Assembly: GCA_026120185.1 (NCBI GenBank)
Contig: JANUWF010000008.1
Location: forward strand, 1,612,001 to 1,676,000
Source: Voacanga thouarsii
Taxonomy: Eukaryota > Streptophyta > Magnoliopsida > Gentianales > Apocynaceae
DNA: 64,000 nucleotides
Direction of reading: 5' to 3'
In this document: one piece after another, positions 11,985 through 23,189 of the stretch
How positions within the stretch are numbered: position 1 is the stretch's first letter
Layout of the letters: each line of letters starts with the position of its first letter
Notes under the pieces: generated by a model
The model's input: the letters and a program-made list of their open reading frames with translations, nothing else
The model's database searches: none
What the model was told of the DNA's origin: nothing
Program-made: the position numbers and the translations under genes

Positions 11985-13405
11985 GGTCTTAGTCTATAAG
12001 CATTAGATAGCAAGTAAAATGCTCGAGTGACAAAAAACTACAAGAGGTTCATCATATAGTTTCAATTAATCCAAGATACTATTGCTGTTCCTGAAGCCAT
12101 TAATCTAAAATGTCATAGTTACAGATGCATAAGATAAAGGCGGACAATATAAAGGCAGAATCAGACAATGAAGAAACTATTATGTGTCTTTGAATAGTTA
12201 CCATAAGCAAAAACCAACAGTGAACATCAAGGGCGCACTCTGAAGAAAACTATATATATGCAGAGAACTTTCATGATTAGAATATCTATTGCTGAAGAAA
12301 ATTTGTAAGAACAACATTTTGGGGGGAGGGGGGGGGGAGCATCCTCCCATAACAGTATTTAACAAAATTTCCCTGATAAAGGAATGTGAATTGATACTTT
12401 CTCCAGTTGGCTAATATTTTCGATTTGTCAATTAAGCTACATCAGATGTTGTCCATCTCAACTTTCATCTACACTATCAGTTTTTAGTATTCATCAAATG
12501 CAACCACTCATTTAACAATAGTGATGCAGAAATCCATCCAACTAGGCCACTCTTCTGTTATCCAGAATTTACTTCCTTTCTGTAGACCATGGTGTTCTTA
12601 AGAGCTTTCCAGGTAAACTAAAACCTAGTCAAAAGAAATGAGAGGTTAACTAGCACAGAGAGAGACTCATGCTCTTGCCACACCCGACACAAAAATTGTT
12701 TCCAACATTTCTTTCATTCCATTTTCAACTTATCTTCTTACTTTACATAAATTTTGTATGACCTATTTTTGCCCTTCCTTTCACTACCTTTCATTCACAT
12801 AAAATGAACAACAAAATTTCACCAAAACATCTTTAAGCAAAACGGTTAACATCCCAACCCCAAACAATGTGTAAATAGAAAAATTTTTCCAGGGACTTTA
12901 ACGGTTAATATCCCAACTCCAAACGACACTTGTATTAAATGAAACCTTGTGATGCCCCGAATACTTTTTTGTTCTAAGGGAAATGATCTTACCTGAGCTT
13001 TGAAGCTATCCCAAGGTTTAAAAGTTGTAGAACTCCCTTCTTCTTCTTCGTTCTCGCTCTCTTGCCACTTCTTTTTTTTTTATCCCAGGCTTCAAAAAAG
13101 GTTGATAGTGAGGGAAGGTAAAGTGTTCTTTACAGTGATAAGAGAGAGGCAAAATACGGTACCCGACATTGACTGAGAGTATCTGCAAATGGTGAAGGGA
13201 TAGAATGAGAAAGAGGCTGACAGTGATGGAGCGAATGAGCAACTCGGAGTGGAAAAGCACGATGGTTTTTCAGCGACGGGGAAGGTGAATAGGCAGCAAA
13301 AACTTCAACAATGGCAATGGTTTTTTCGTTGAAGGAGATGAAAGAGCAAGGCAAGATGGTGGCGTGAAGAAACCAAAACAGTTCGTATTGGTAATAGGGA
13401 AAACA
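11985..13405. other. host sequence right of LTR B, no clear gene
   Basis: AT-rich with a G-homopolymer near 12320-12338 and a small direct repeat (CGGTTAA-ATCCCAA-CCAAAC) at about 12842 and 12901. On the minus strand 12990-13080 ends in a donor-like CTCAG|GTAAG, but the A10 run upstream puts a stop in the only sensible frame. Confidence 0.4.
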
Positions 13406-13612
13406 TCAACTCACACTGCCAAACGTCTCATCTGTATTTTTCGTCCTCGAAACCAAAGCCCGGCTTGGCTTTAGCCGCGGTGGAGCTATTGAGTTAGAAG
13501 ACGTGGCCTCTTCTGTGTTGTCCATTGCTGGGTTCTTGAATCGCGGCCGCAAAAGAGCCACGCAATTTCTGCACAGGAATTGCGCGGCCCCGAATCCTGA
13601 GAAGTGCAACAC
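13406..13612 (-). other. possible first coding exon of a host gene
   Basis: This GC-richer island (it includes a NotI-type GCGGCCGC at about 13542-13549) is open on the minus strand for 68 codons. Its most gene-like part starts at an inner ATG (MDNTEEATSSNS...) and runs to a donor-like AGT|GTGAGT at 13409-13415. The composition (Ser, Thr, Lys, Arg) resembles a protein N-terminus. A second minus frame over the same bases is also open, so the reading frame is uncertain. I do not recognise the product. It could be the start of the gene whose later exons lie near 5.3-5.5 kb. Confidence 0.25.
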
Positions 13613-14867
13613 TAGTAATAGAGGAGGAGTCTGTAGTAGATGGTAGATGCATGGTTTTCAATATTGGATATAAAGTCATGAACTAAAAGATGGAAAAGTG
13701 GGAGTAAATCTAAAAGAGCTCACCAGAATAATAGCCTTTTTTCTTGGGGGTACCTTCAGACGAGACATGTCAAGTCATATGCTTCCTCTGTTCTATTTTG
13801 CATACGTCTCTGCACTGTGTTTCCATTTCTTCTCCAACTTTCTTTTCCTTTGTTTTGGTCCAAATTCATTCACATACCAGATCTATGACATTCACCCAAT
13901 AGTTCCTCCCTCATTCATAGAACCTCTTACTCCTAATAGTTTAATATCCACAGGGCATAAACTCTAGTTTTCTTGGATCCCCAAATAAAAGTTATTAAAA
14001 TATCAAAAGGAAATTTTACTATATTTATTCATGTATGTGTAATATTTATTGATCGTTTATACAGAATTAAATTCTGTCATTTACACTTGAAGAGGTGAAT
14101 GGAAATTCCAATAGAGGGTTCAAGCTAAGGCTACGGCTCCTTTATGCTGAATGTGATGCAAGGAAGATCCATTACATCTGGACACTATTAGTTGTTGCGG
14201 TTAGTTGTGCTACCCAGCTTTGCTTGGCAAATCAAATATTTGGAACTTTGAGTTTAACAATTCCCCACATTCGTCTTTTGCATGAGAAGAAAGGAGATTA
14301 TTAGCAGAATATGGATTACCTTTTTGGTGGCAAATCTAATTTTAATTTCAAATTTGAGAATTAGCTGATGGCAAAACATGAATCGAGATTAAACAATGAA
14401 AAATGGAAGAAAGATTTGTTACATATCTTCTTTAAAAGGTCCCTTATGAAATTTTTTAATACTAGGATGAGGGTGTGCCTGTCCTTACCAGGCTAATTTC
14501 TTGCGTAAAAGCAGGAATTTCTACTTACAGGAAAAAGTTAACTCTCTGTTTGACTAAATATAAAATCCCGTAAAAAGATGCTATTTGGTAGATATTTATA
14601 ACTAAAGTTTACGAGTTACACATTGAATCATTAACTAAATAATGTAAAAAAAAAATTGTATTTATATAGAAAGGAGAAGGAATCTATAAATGAAGTGCAA
14701 GGAAGAAAATGAGTTTCTCACAAAAGAAATTTGACTTTGAGATTGAATGAAAGAATATTGCAAGCTGTCTTTATTTTATTTATCTTTCTATCCCCTGCAA
14801 ATCAAAATTTATATCAAATGTGAACTTTTAGTCCATTCACTTAATTGGTAAAGAATTATTTACATAT
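13613..14867. other. intergenic or intronic DNA left of element E1, no gene supported
   Basis: Two short plus-strand frames (13698-13967, 14095-14304) are hydrophobic and have no recognisable domain. A minus-strand ATG frame ending in a donor (MSRLKVPPRKK..., about 13720-13770) is too short to call. The last 250 bp are AT-rich. Confidence 0.4.
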
Positions 14868-14872
14868 CGTCT
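14868..14872. repeat. target site duplication of element E1, left (CGTCT)
   Basis: CGTCT immediately before TGTTGCTGTC, repeated exactly at 29993-29997. Confidence 0.9.
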
Positions 14873-15579
14873 TGTTGCTGTCAAAATAGGGAGCCGATGC
14901 AAACGGGGATCGACTTTGTATCTGATAAACACAAACGATCCGATATGGCGTAACAGAAAATGATATCAAATCTTTTTTGAATCAGGGACTGGGTTCCTTG
15001 AACTTACTATAGAAAGGGTTCAAGAAAGTCAGCTGAGAATGCTAAATGGAAGGACCTTTTTGGGAAAATGGAATAATACTTGTATTAACCTGCTTAATGG
15101 AAGGTACAGAAAAAGTCTGATATTGAAAATACGAACAGAAAGTTGTAAGAAAAACTGTAAACAAAGCTTGTAAAGGGAAGCTATAACAAAGCAGTAAGAA
15201 AGCCATAAGGAATTGAGATCCTAGACTAGAAAGCTATAAATGATTATGAAGTAAAAGAAATCGAAATTGAATATTGCTGGTTGATAGTTTGATTATCTTC
15301 CTCAGTTCTGGGTGAGGCTCCTCATTTTATACTTGCTGCAAACGAGCCACTACCAGATCGTAGAGTTTCTACCGGCCAAAGAATGCTCCTACCGGTCGTG
15401 CAGGATTCTTGCGCCGAAAGATCAGGAATCTGTTTTTCTTCTTATCGGCTCCATGGTGCCGACGTTGACCATGGCTATCGGCTGCTTGAACGGTTGACTT
15501 TATCGGTTCATCCCAATTTATTCAATCGGTATCGGTTCAAAGTAACCATTGCGTCGGCTCGGCAGAGTTGACATCAACA
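14873..15579 (-). repeat. 3' LTR of E1 (left end)
   Basis: Starts TGTTGCTGTCAAAATAGG and ends TTGACATCAACA; 707 bp, alignable throughout to the right LTR. Immediately to its right the minus strand is purine-rich (ACTCGGGGAGG), fitting a polypurine tract. Confidence 0.92.
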
Positions 15580-15601
15580 CATGCCTCCCCGAGTCTCGTT
15601 G
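15580..15601 (-). other. polypurine tract of E1
   Basis: On the minus strand CGAGACTCGGGGAGGCATG abuts the 3' LTR. E2 has GACTCGGGGGGCATATG at the same place. The purine core GGGGAGG/GGGGGG is the likely primer for plus-strand synthesis. Confidence 0.55.
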
Positions 15602-15752
15602 TTTCGGCAAACGCGAGTCAGTGAAATGATGGGAATCGTACAACTATTAATGGCAGCCGTTCTTTTTCTGAAAAAATCGAAACGTCCCGAACGTTGTGGA
15701 GTCATTGTGACGGCTCAGCCTTAGAACCCGCGAACGGCTCAATTTCAAACTT

Positions 15753-15764
15753 CCTTATAAATTG
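15753..15764 (+). promoter_or_regulatory. TATA box for the antisense PMD gene of E1
   Basis: CCTTATAAATTG lies about 155 bp upstream of the PMD gene's ATG at 15910 and outside the LTR. E2 keeps a cleaner version (CCTTATAAATAGC) at the same spacing, followed by the same CAGTGGTCCCCAATC block. This suggests a promoter independent of the LTR and opposite to it. Confidence 0.55.
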
Positions 15765-17165
15765 CAGTGGTCCCCAATCGGAACTCCTTACTTCTTACGA
15801 CTTCTATCTCCTTCAGAATTCTACTACTTGAGCAATTCATCGATCTTTTATCTTCTTGCCCTAATTCCCTGCAAACTGTAAGTTTCCTTTCGGTAAAAAT
15901 AATGTCGCAATGGCAACCCCTATCGATAAGAATACTCTGTCCCTGGTCTAAGCCAATGCCAGACTGTTTGTCTTGGGCCCGCGTCTCCTGCCTGCAGAGG
16001 TTACCACTAAACACCTGTGTTTGTCCTGTCGGCTGGTTTCATATTCCCTTTGCAACAGGATACTTTCACAACCGCCAATCTTCCCTCTTCTTTTCGCCAT
16101 TGGCCCCGCAAAGTCAAGAATTACAAAGAATGGAGAGACCGCTGCCACTCCTAATTTGGGGCTATCTGGGCGTAATGGGGAATTTCAGACGCCATCATGA
16201 TGACCGACTTTGAGATGGCGTTTGATCGCAATCTGTTTGCCGCCGTTCTACATTTTTGGTCCTCGGCGATAAACGGTTTCATCTTCCCGCACGAGATGTT
16301 TTCCCCTACCATTCTCGACATCTGCACCATCCTCGGTTTCCGATGTGAAGGCGATGAAATTCCAAAACTTCATGACGAGGAAAACTTACCAGCCGTTGAG
16401 GCTCGTCTGGATAAGGCCTCCTCTTCATACGGTAACTTCATCAGCGCTCAACGAGGAGTGGAGGACACTCCTTCAAACCAAGAACAAGCGGCCTACCTAT
16501 GGCTTTGGCTATGTAAGTATGTTATCTGCTCCCACTCTACCGGCGTCAGCAATGAGTACCGATACTATGTATCGGCTCTCTTACGGAGCAAAAGGCGCTG
16601 CGACCTTTCCTCTCTGGTCCTTGCCTTGGTCTACCGCACTATTAACCAGCTGATGGCTGCTCTTGCCGCTAGGGAAGATCCTACCAATCTTGGGGGTCCA
16701 CTCTGGATTGCCCAACTCTGGCTGTATCAGTATTTGCCCAACTTCAGCGTCAATCAACTTGCGGGTACCCAGGCAGACTCTACTAAAGGGGCGACCGGCT
16801 ATCAGCTACTTCGAGTCCCTGTAAGCACTGCTTCTACTGAAACCATTGTCTCGTACCTTTACCGATGTCAAGACTTCCATGGTGCTATCTTCTTTCCGTA
16901 TCCAGCTTGCCAAGAGGGCCCCCTTTGGCTGAAACATCTATCGAAAAGCCCCGAGGCAACCCAAGAAACTCTCTGGGCCCGAATTCTGTGCCCTCGGGAA
17001 ATTCTTCTAGGGGCTAAGCCTGGAGCCCAGAGTGCTAAAACCTCCTGTGAGAGGTACAACCCCCACTTCTTTTCCTGCCAATTTGGGCTGATACAGGACA
17101 TTCCGGCGGATCCGGGACACGTCTCCTCATTCTCTGTGAAATCGGTGTTATCGGCTGAAGATGTG

Positions 17166-17170
17166 CAAAC
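17166..17170. repeat. target site duplication of LTR C, left (CAAAC)
   Basis: CAAAC before TGTAACACCCC, repeated exactly at 21350-21354. Confidence 0.9.
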
Positions 17171-20100
17171 TGTAACACCCCACTACCTAGACCCATCAGG
17201 GCCCGGGATGTCGCCCCGTCCAAAGGGCAAGGGGTCTTTATAACTAGGTTATATGAAAATAAAATAAAACAAAAGACTTTAAAATTAAATTTATTACAAC
17301 CCAAAAGATAAACACTGGCACAAATCCAAAATAAATTGGTTGCAACAATCTCTCAAACAATACTTAAAGTAAATAACAAGAGTCTTCAAGCAAGGTAACA
17401 TTCTAGCTAATGATCTCCACAGCAGGGTCTTCCTGAAAATATGGCATAAAAGGGTGGTGAGATAAAAATCTCAGTAAGCCCGTGTGTGCTTTAAGTGTTT
17501 CAGTTAAAATAATTCATGTATGCAAATTGTAAAAGTTTCATAAGGAAAAGTGCTGGAAAGCAATAAATAAGTGTTGAAAATAAAGAGTGGTGTTTCACTT
17601 TTCAAATCATACATGTGCACAATAAATACAACTACTCAAATGGATAGCCATGGGTTACCACACGTTGGGCCCCATGACCAATAACCGTCAGGATGCCACA
17701 CTTTGTGCAATGCTGACAAAAGGTAGGTGTACAGCCTACCGGGTGAGATACTCCTCCATCTCTACACCCAAACTTACCGGTTGTCCACTCCGGAACACAC
17801 AGTCCACATGACTGAGACTTGCTAGCTCGGACCGGTATGACCTACCGGACTGGCATCCTATCCAGGAAGGACTCACCCCTCAGAGGTGGCCACCTACTGA
17901 GAGACTTACCCTAACCCTTCAAAGACTAGTCCTGGTGGTCTACCCTTATTGAGTACTCAACGTTGATTGTTCCCCTTGGGAGAAAATTGATCAAAACTTT
18001 GCTTTATTTGGAAATAGCAATTAAGGGTTTCCAAAAGTCTAGTCAAGTTGGGTTTTAGAAAAAGTTTAGATTTGTGTAAAACTGCTTGTTCAAGTTTCAA
18101 ATGATTTGCTTGACTGAAACAAAAAAAAAGAAAACCAGTCCTTAATTGCCTTTACAAATAATGTCCATATACATTGCATTTGCTTGCCACAATAACTTTT
18201 GGTCTTCACAAAATTCCGTGTAGGAGCTTACCTGCTTCTTTGCTTGCTCTACTCAAAAGTCTTCCAAGGCTGACCTAACCCCTGCCTGGGGTAAACACAA
18301 AACAGAGGGTCACATTCATGCTATACCTGCCCTACATAAATAATTCTTAGCTCAACTAGATACATCCATGACTAACCATGATCTTAATGTCCTAAGCTTT
18401 AAGGCTAGATGCTGAAGAATTTTACAAACTAAGTCTAGTTTGATAGGTTGAAATAACTAGGGGTTCTAAAATAATTGTTAATAAATTGTAGACTCAAATA
18501 ATAATTCTTGAGTGTTATTATTAATAAATAAACCAAGGTTTGAATTTTAAATATTATTAAGTCTTATTTGATATTAAGAAATGGTAATTTAAAAATAGCT
18601 TTATTATAAATAAATAATAATTTTTAATTAATTTAGAAGAGATAATAAATAATTAATAGTAATTAAAATTTATTAACAAATTATTTTAAATTTTCGTTTA
18701 ATAAAAATATTAATAGTTTGATTTAATATTCTAATCCAAATCCCCTAGTGTTTCGAATTTTTTGAAGAAAAATATAGTAGTAATTTTAATTCATGTAATA
18801 AAATTTGTTGATGAATATAACTTAGAATTAACAAGAAAATAATCTTACATCATGGCCTTCCTATTGCTAGAAAAGATTCATGATCCCATTCTCCATCATC
18901 AAACAAGAAATTAATCTATTCATGAACAAACACTTGAACTATCTCATACTATCACATGGCCAAAATCCTACTAAGTATAATCATCAAACATGATTTCCAT
19001 GGGAAAATAAGATCATAAAAGCCTAATCACCTTTGGTGTCATAATATCTAATCATGCTTCAACATCCATTAAATTCATCAAGCATGAAGAACATAAATTG
19101 ATTCGAAAGGAAATCACATACATCCTAGTCAAATACAACCATTATCATGCCATAACTTCATCCCCCTAATCCTCATGCACATATTCAATCTCCCAATCAT
19201 ATTCCATTTCTCTATCATCATCTAGGAGACATGATTTCAGAATTTAATAAGAGAAATTTAAGAATGAATACTTGATTGTTGAGCTCTTTGATGAAGACAA
19301 AAGAAGGTCCACGCGCGATGGAATGACTTGAATGATCCAATGAAACAACGTTCATGGTTGATGGTTTGATCAACCATTTCGGTTAGAAGAGGGTGAGAGA
19401 AAGAGAGAGAGAAAAAGAAAGAAAGCATTAGATAGGGGTATTAAGAATTGAATGGAAGAAGATGAACAAGAAGTTTGTTCTTATTTTACCTTGTTGATAT
19501 TCTTGAGGTCTTCAAGAAAACCTGATTTTTTGATCCGGTTGAAAATTCTTGTTTGCGAGATTTTGTGTTATAAATGGCAGAAATGAAGTCTAGGGATTAA
19601 GTAGAGATGATCTGAAGTATTTGAGAGTGATTGGAGGTGTTTGGAGTTGGTTTAGGCTTGAAGAAGTTTAGTGTGTATTCTTGGTGTTCTTGGTGTTCTT
19701 GGTGTTTTAGGTGAAAATGGAGAGAAACTAGAAGAAGTGCTGTGCGAATTCTGCTAGAAGGCTGGCCGAATGGTAGGGTGTGATTGAGGGTTTTGGTTTT
19801 CAGCCTTGTGAGAGAGAGAAATCAGATTTTATTTGAAATTTAAATGGAAGAAATGGTGGAGATGTTTAAGGTAAAAGATCAGCTATGGTGTTTGATCAAG
19901 AGAGGTGTCTAGGGACTTTAATGGTGTCGGCTGGAACAAGAATGTTTTGCTGAAATGGTTGAGGGTTAATGTTGCTCAAGGCTGGCTGAAATTTAGTCCT
20001 TAAAGGCAGAGAAAAATCTGGTTATTTCAGCTTAATGCAAGAGTGATTTATGGGAGTGAAATGCTGGAATTATTTGAAGTTCAAATGGAGTTTGAATGGA

Positions 20101-21349
20101 GTGATCTTAGGAGTGTTTTGTGGTGCAGCCATGGAGTCCTTATGCTTCAAGGTAAGTGTGGGTTTAATGGTGTTCAGAGTATGGCTGAGCAAGGCTCAAT
20201 TCTACAGAGATTGAAGGTGACTTTCGGTCCTAGGCTAGAAAGGAACAAGGCTGGAGAAATTCTGTTCTCAAGTGTTCATGGCTTTTCCGAAAATTGCAGA
20301 ATTTTGGTACAGGATTTTCGCACCTTCTTGGCTCGGTTTTTCAGAGGTTCTTCAGCATTGTTTGAGGGTCTTCCAAGGGTGGTTTTTCAGCCTCATTTCT
20401 GGGCAAATGCAGAGAAGTTTGCTGGCTTGAAGATGAACTAAAAACAGCTTCATTTCCTTGATGAAGAGTTGCGAATTGCCCAGAAAAATTTCTGGTTTAG
20501 TGCTGTCCGAAAATTGCACAATTTTTCCAGCTTCCAAGACACTTGAAATGACCATTTTCTTGGCAGCAAATGGTTGGGTTTATGGCCTGAATTTTCGAAG
20601 AGAAGGGCTGCAACAAATCTGGAAAATTTCTAGATTTCCTACCACTAAAGCATGAACATCTTGAAGATAGATTTGAAGGTCCTTCCATGGTGATTGATTT
20701 TCTCTTGGAACCCTTCCTATTTCCCCTCCTATTTTTCGGTCAACCTCCCTTCCCCAAAGCTAATTTTTGGAATTCAAGGGGAAGAAATTATCACAGAATT
20801 TTTTTGGAATTCAAAGAAAAAGATTTAATGGATTTTAGTTTATTTGAATTATGAAAATGGTAGGACAAAGCTAGAGGTAATAAGTTGGACAAGAATTCTT
20901 CTAGAATTCTTTTAGGACATGAGGATAAGATTAGAACATTCTCTTCATGTCTCCCTTAAGACAATCATTCCTATTTTCATGGAATGCAAGAAAACAAAAA
21001 TTCAAACTTAATTAAGATAATCATGTAAAAGCTTAAATGATGGGATTTGAACACATGACCTTAGAGATTAATTCCAAAGCTCTAACCACTAAACCACAAC
21101 AACTCTTGTTCTTATTTTCTCACCCACATATTTTTCTTATCTACTCCTCAAGCTATCTTCCTATTCTGACCTCAAGCAAAATTACCATTTTACCCCTCCT
21201 ACTCAATAAGTATAACTAAGCATTTAAACATATAATCCACGATTCTAAAGCACATAAAATCATTCAAAAACATATATATTCATGCAAAATAATATGATAT
21301 GCATTTCCGACCCCCTTACTCTAGGGTTGGCTTTAGGTGGGGTTTCACA
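17171..21349 (-). mobile_element. giant solo LTR, copy C, inside E1
   Basis: A 4179-bp unit, TGTAACACCCC...GGGGTTTCACA, with a perfect CAAAC duplication at 17166-17170 and 21350-21354. It is inserted in the PMD gene of E1, whose reading resumes exactly after the duplication, so C is younger than E1. It has the same conserved GC-rich end (CGCCCCGTCCAAAGG), GA-rich tract (19391-19425) and tRNA-like segment as copies A and B. It is more diverged from them in the middle. No coding domain or second LTR is present. Confidence 0.9.
21040..21100 (-). promoter_or_regulatory. tRNA-like A/B box segment in giant LTR C
   Basis: On the minus strand TGTGGTTTAGTGGTTAGAGC is followed by a degenerate B box TGTTCAAATCCC, in the same relative place as in copies A and B. 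It is the least conserved B box of the three. Confidence 0.45.
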
Positions 21350-21354
21350 CAAAC
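21350..21354. repeat. target site duplication of LTR C, right (CAAAC)
   Basis: Exact partner of 17166-17170. Confidence 0.9.
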
Positions 21355-21732
21355 TTTAGCTGAACGCACTCAGGCCATTTTGAGGTCCTTTGTGTTTAAC
21401 TCCTTCCAGGTGGTGCTAGAGACTTCCCCAAATTTTGACCTGTGGTGGAGGCTACTAAGCAGGGCCCTATTTTCTACCCCCATAGGCGTCTGGCTCTTGA
21501 AAATTCTGGGCCGGCCGCCTCTTTGCCTGAACCGTCATCTGCTAAAAAGGGAAAACAGGTAAAACACCCTGTAAGTCCTATAATAATGTCGAACTTACAT
21601 ACTCTCTTGGTGCAAAAAACCTCTGCTGCTGCTTCTGCTGCCCTGGAAGAGGAGGAAGAAGAGATCGAGGTCCCGCCCCTATTTCGTCGATCAAAGACGA
21701 AACAGGAAACACTAACTCCTTCTGCTTCCAAG

Positions 21733-21810
21733 GTTTGCTTCTGGCAATTCTTATTTTGCTTGGTTCCTCCAATGTTTAATTTTTGTCTAATGACGTCATC
21801 CTTTCTGTAG
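21733..21810 (+). other. spliceosomal intron in the E1 PMD gene
   Basis: Exon ...TCCAAG|GTTTGCTTC; the T-rich intron ends CTTTCTGTAG|AGACGC. Removing it joins SASK to RRKQWISRP in phase 0. E2 has an 82-bp equivalent at the same codon boundary (41523-41604) with a diverged interior, as expected of a real intron. Confidence 0.65.
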
Positions 21811-23058
21811 AGACGCAAACAATGGATAAGCCGTCCCGTTATCATCGACACTTCTTCCGACTCGAAGAAGGATATACCGCTCTGAACTTTAGCCGAAAGG
21901 GCGGCTAAAAGGACTACTCATCCAACGACAGATACCCCGTTGGTGGAGGCTATGGCTTCTCCTTCCGCGACCGACGTATCAGACTTCTTACCTGGTAACC
22001 CTTCCGTCGGCTGAGCTTCCGACTTTTGAAAGTCCATCCTCTGTCCCGCCAAGGCCTAAAAAATAACCAGTGGCTGCAGATGTCGAGACAACGGTGCCTT
22101 CCCCCAGCCAGGGAACTGGAGCAACTACTGCTTCCCTGTCGATGCTGACATTAGCTTCGGCGCTGGACTTCTTTGATGGCCTCCTCGGGACTTCCCTGCC
22201 TACTGAGAGGGCCACTCTAGATAATGTTAGTCGAGCCCTTCTGCGGATTGTTCAGTCGGCCGACCCCGAAATGCCCCCTGTACTTCGGGACCTGGCAATT
22301 AGATGTCTGGGGTAAATGCGCTTCACTGGTCACTTCTTGTTTGATACGTAGCGCCGTCGGGATGAAGCGCATGACTAGTTAGAGCTTCTGAAGCTGCATC
22401 AAGAAAATGCAGCATTTGCAGAAAAAGATCGTCGGGAATTCACGGGTCAACTTACCCTTCTGCGAGCCGACATTGCGGAGGGCAAAGGGAAGATTGAACG
22501 GCTCGAACACCAGATATCTAAATTCCAGGAAGAGCTTACCTCTGAGAAAAAGGCCTTGGAGCAGCGGCTTGTATCAGAGAAAGGGCTTTAGGAGACAGTC
22601 CAAGCCATTGATAACTCCCTTTTCAGCATAATAACGAACGGCTAATGCTGGAGACGGAAGAAGAACTGCTCGATACTGAATTATTGAACTCAACCGCCCT
22701 GCTGAACGAGATGAGGTCTGGGTGGGACCACTTTATGGCTAAGCTGAAAAAGGCTTTACACCCTTCGCCTTCTGACGAAGTAGGCCTTTCCGGGACTCAA
22801 GCCGAAGACACTACCCCTTCGGTGGCTGAAACACGGGTTGAAGAGATGTTTGCTGAAGAGGTGATCCGGCCTTCCGAAAGAGGAGCAGAAATGGAGGCTG
22901 AGAGGGCTGAAGAAGAATTCCCCGTTCCTGATCTGCAGCCAACGGAAGCTGCCATGATGTCTAGTCAAGCGTCCATTGAGTCAGCAGATCCGAATCGGTT
23001 GGCGATTATTCCTTATCGGCCAACACTATTGCCCCCTCCCCCTTCCGATGATAGCTAA

Positions 23059-23189
23059 CTTCTCTTGTAATGGCACTTTACGGCTATCTGATCGGCCTCT
23101 TATGATCAGTTCAAAATATCAGGGCAACAAGTTTTGCTCAAAACATTTTCTCTCTCTTTTTCTTCTCTTTTTTTTTTTTTTTTTTACTC
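23059..23189. terminator. T-rich spacer between convergent PMD gene and pol of E1
   Basis: About 130 bp separate the PMD stop from the end of the integrase frame. The spacer contains a T-run (about 23158-23185) that is also present in E2 (about 42950-42964). Convergent genes with a shared T/A-rich spacer suggest a common transcript 3'-end region; this is an inference. Confidence 0.35.

Larger units (their letters stand above)
15910..23058 (+). pseudogene. antisense PMD-domain gene of E1 (interrupted)
   Basis: The gene runs against the retrotransposon's own genes. From ATG 15910 the frame meets an in-frame TAA at 15949-15951 and a small frameshift near 16020. It then gives a long open stretch 16197-17170 with the PMD core (PF10536, aminotransferase-like): FIFPHEMFSPTILDICTILG, then AAYLWLWLCKYVICSHS, LVLALVYRTINQL and GPLWIAQLWLYQYLP, all matching the family's usual block order. 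Solo LTR C splits the gene at 17171-21349; the frame resumes at 21355 with LAERTQAIL. Next come an acidic run, a basic NLS-like cluster, a 78-bp intron (21733-21810), and a Lys/Glu-rich coiled coil near 22390-22740. A Pro/Ser tail ends at TAG 23056. PMD proteins (the MAIN/MAIL1 group) are linked to silencing and development in plants; a role in this element is unknown. Confidence 0.8.

Noticed and set aside
12320..12338. G-homopolymer as a G-quadruplex or regulatory site
   Set aside because: A single long G-run beside no gene; may be a polymerase or assembly artefact. The G-run at 59780 is part of an LTR family opening and is likewise not called.
13698..14304. Two plus-strand ORFs of 89 and 69 residues
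   Set aside because: Hydrophobic, no homology recognised, no splice or promoter context.
16868..17304. Minus-strand ORFs over the PMD gene
   Set aside because: Antisense shadows of the well-supported PMD frame; no domain.
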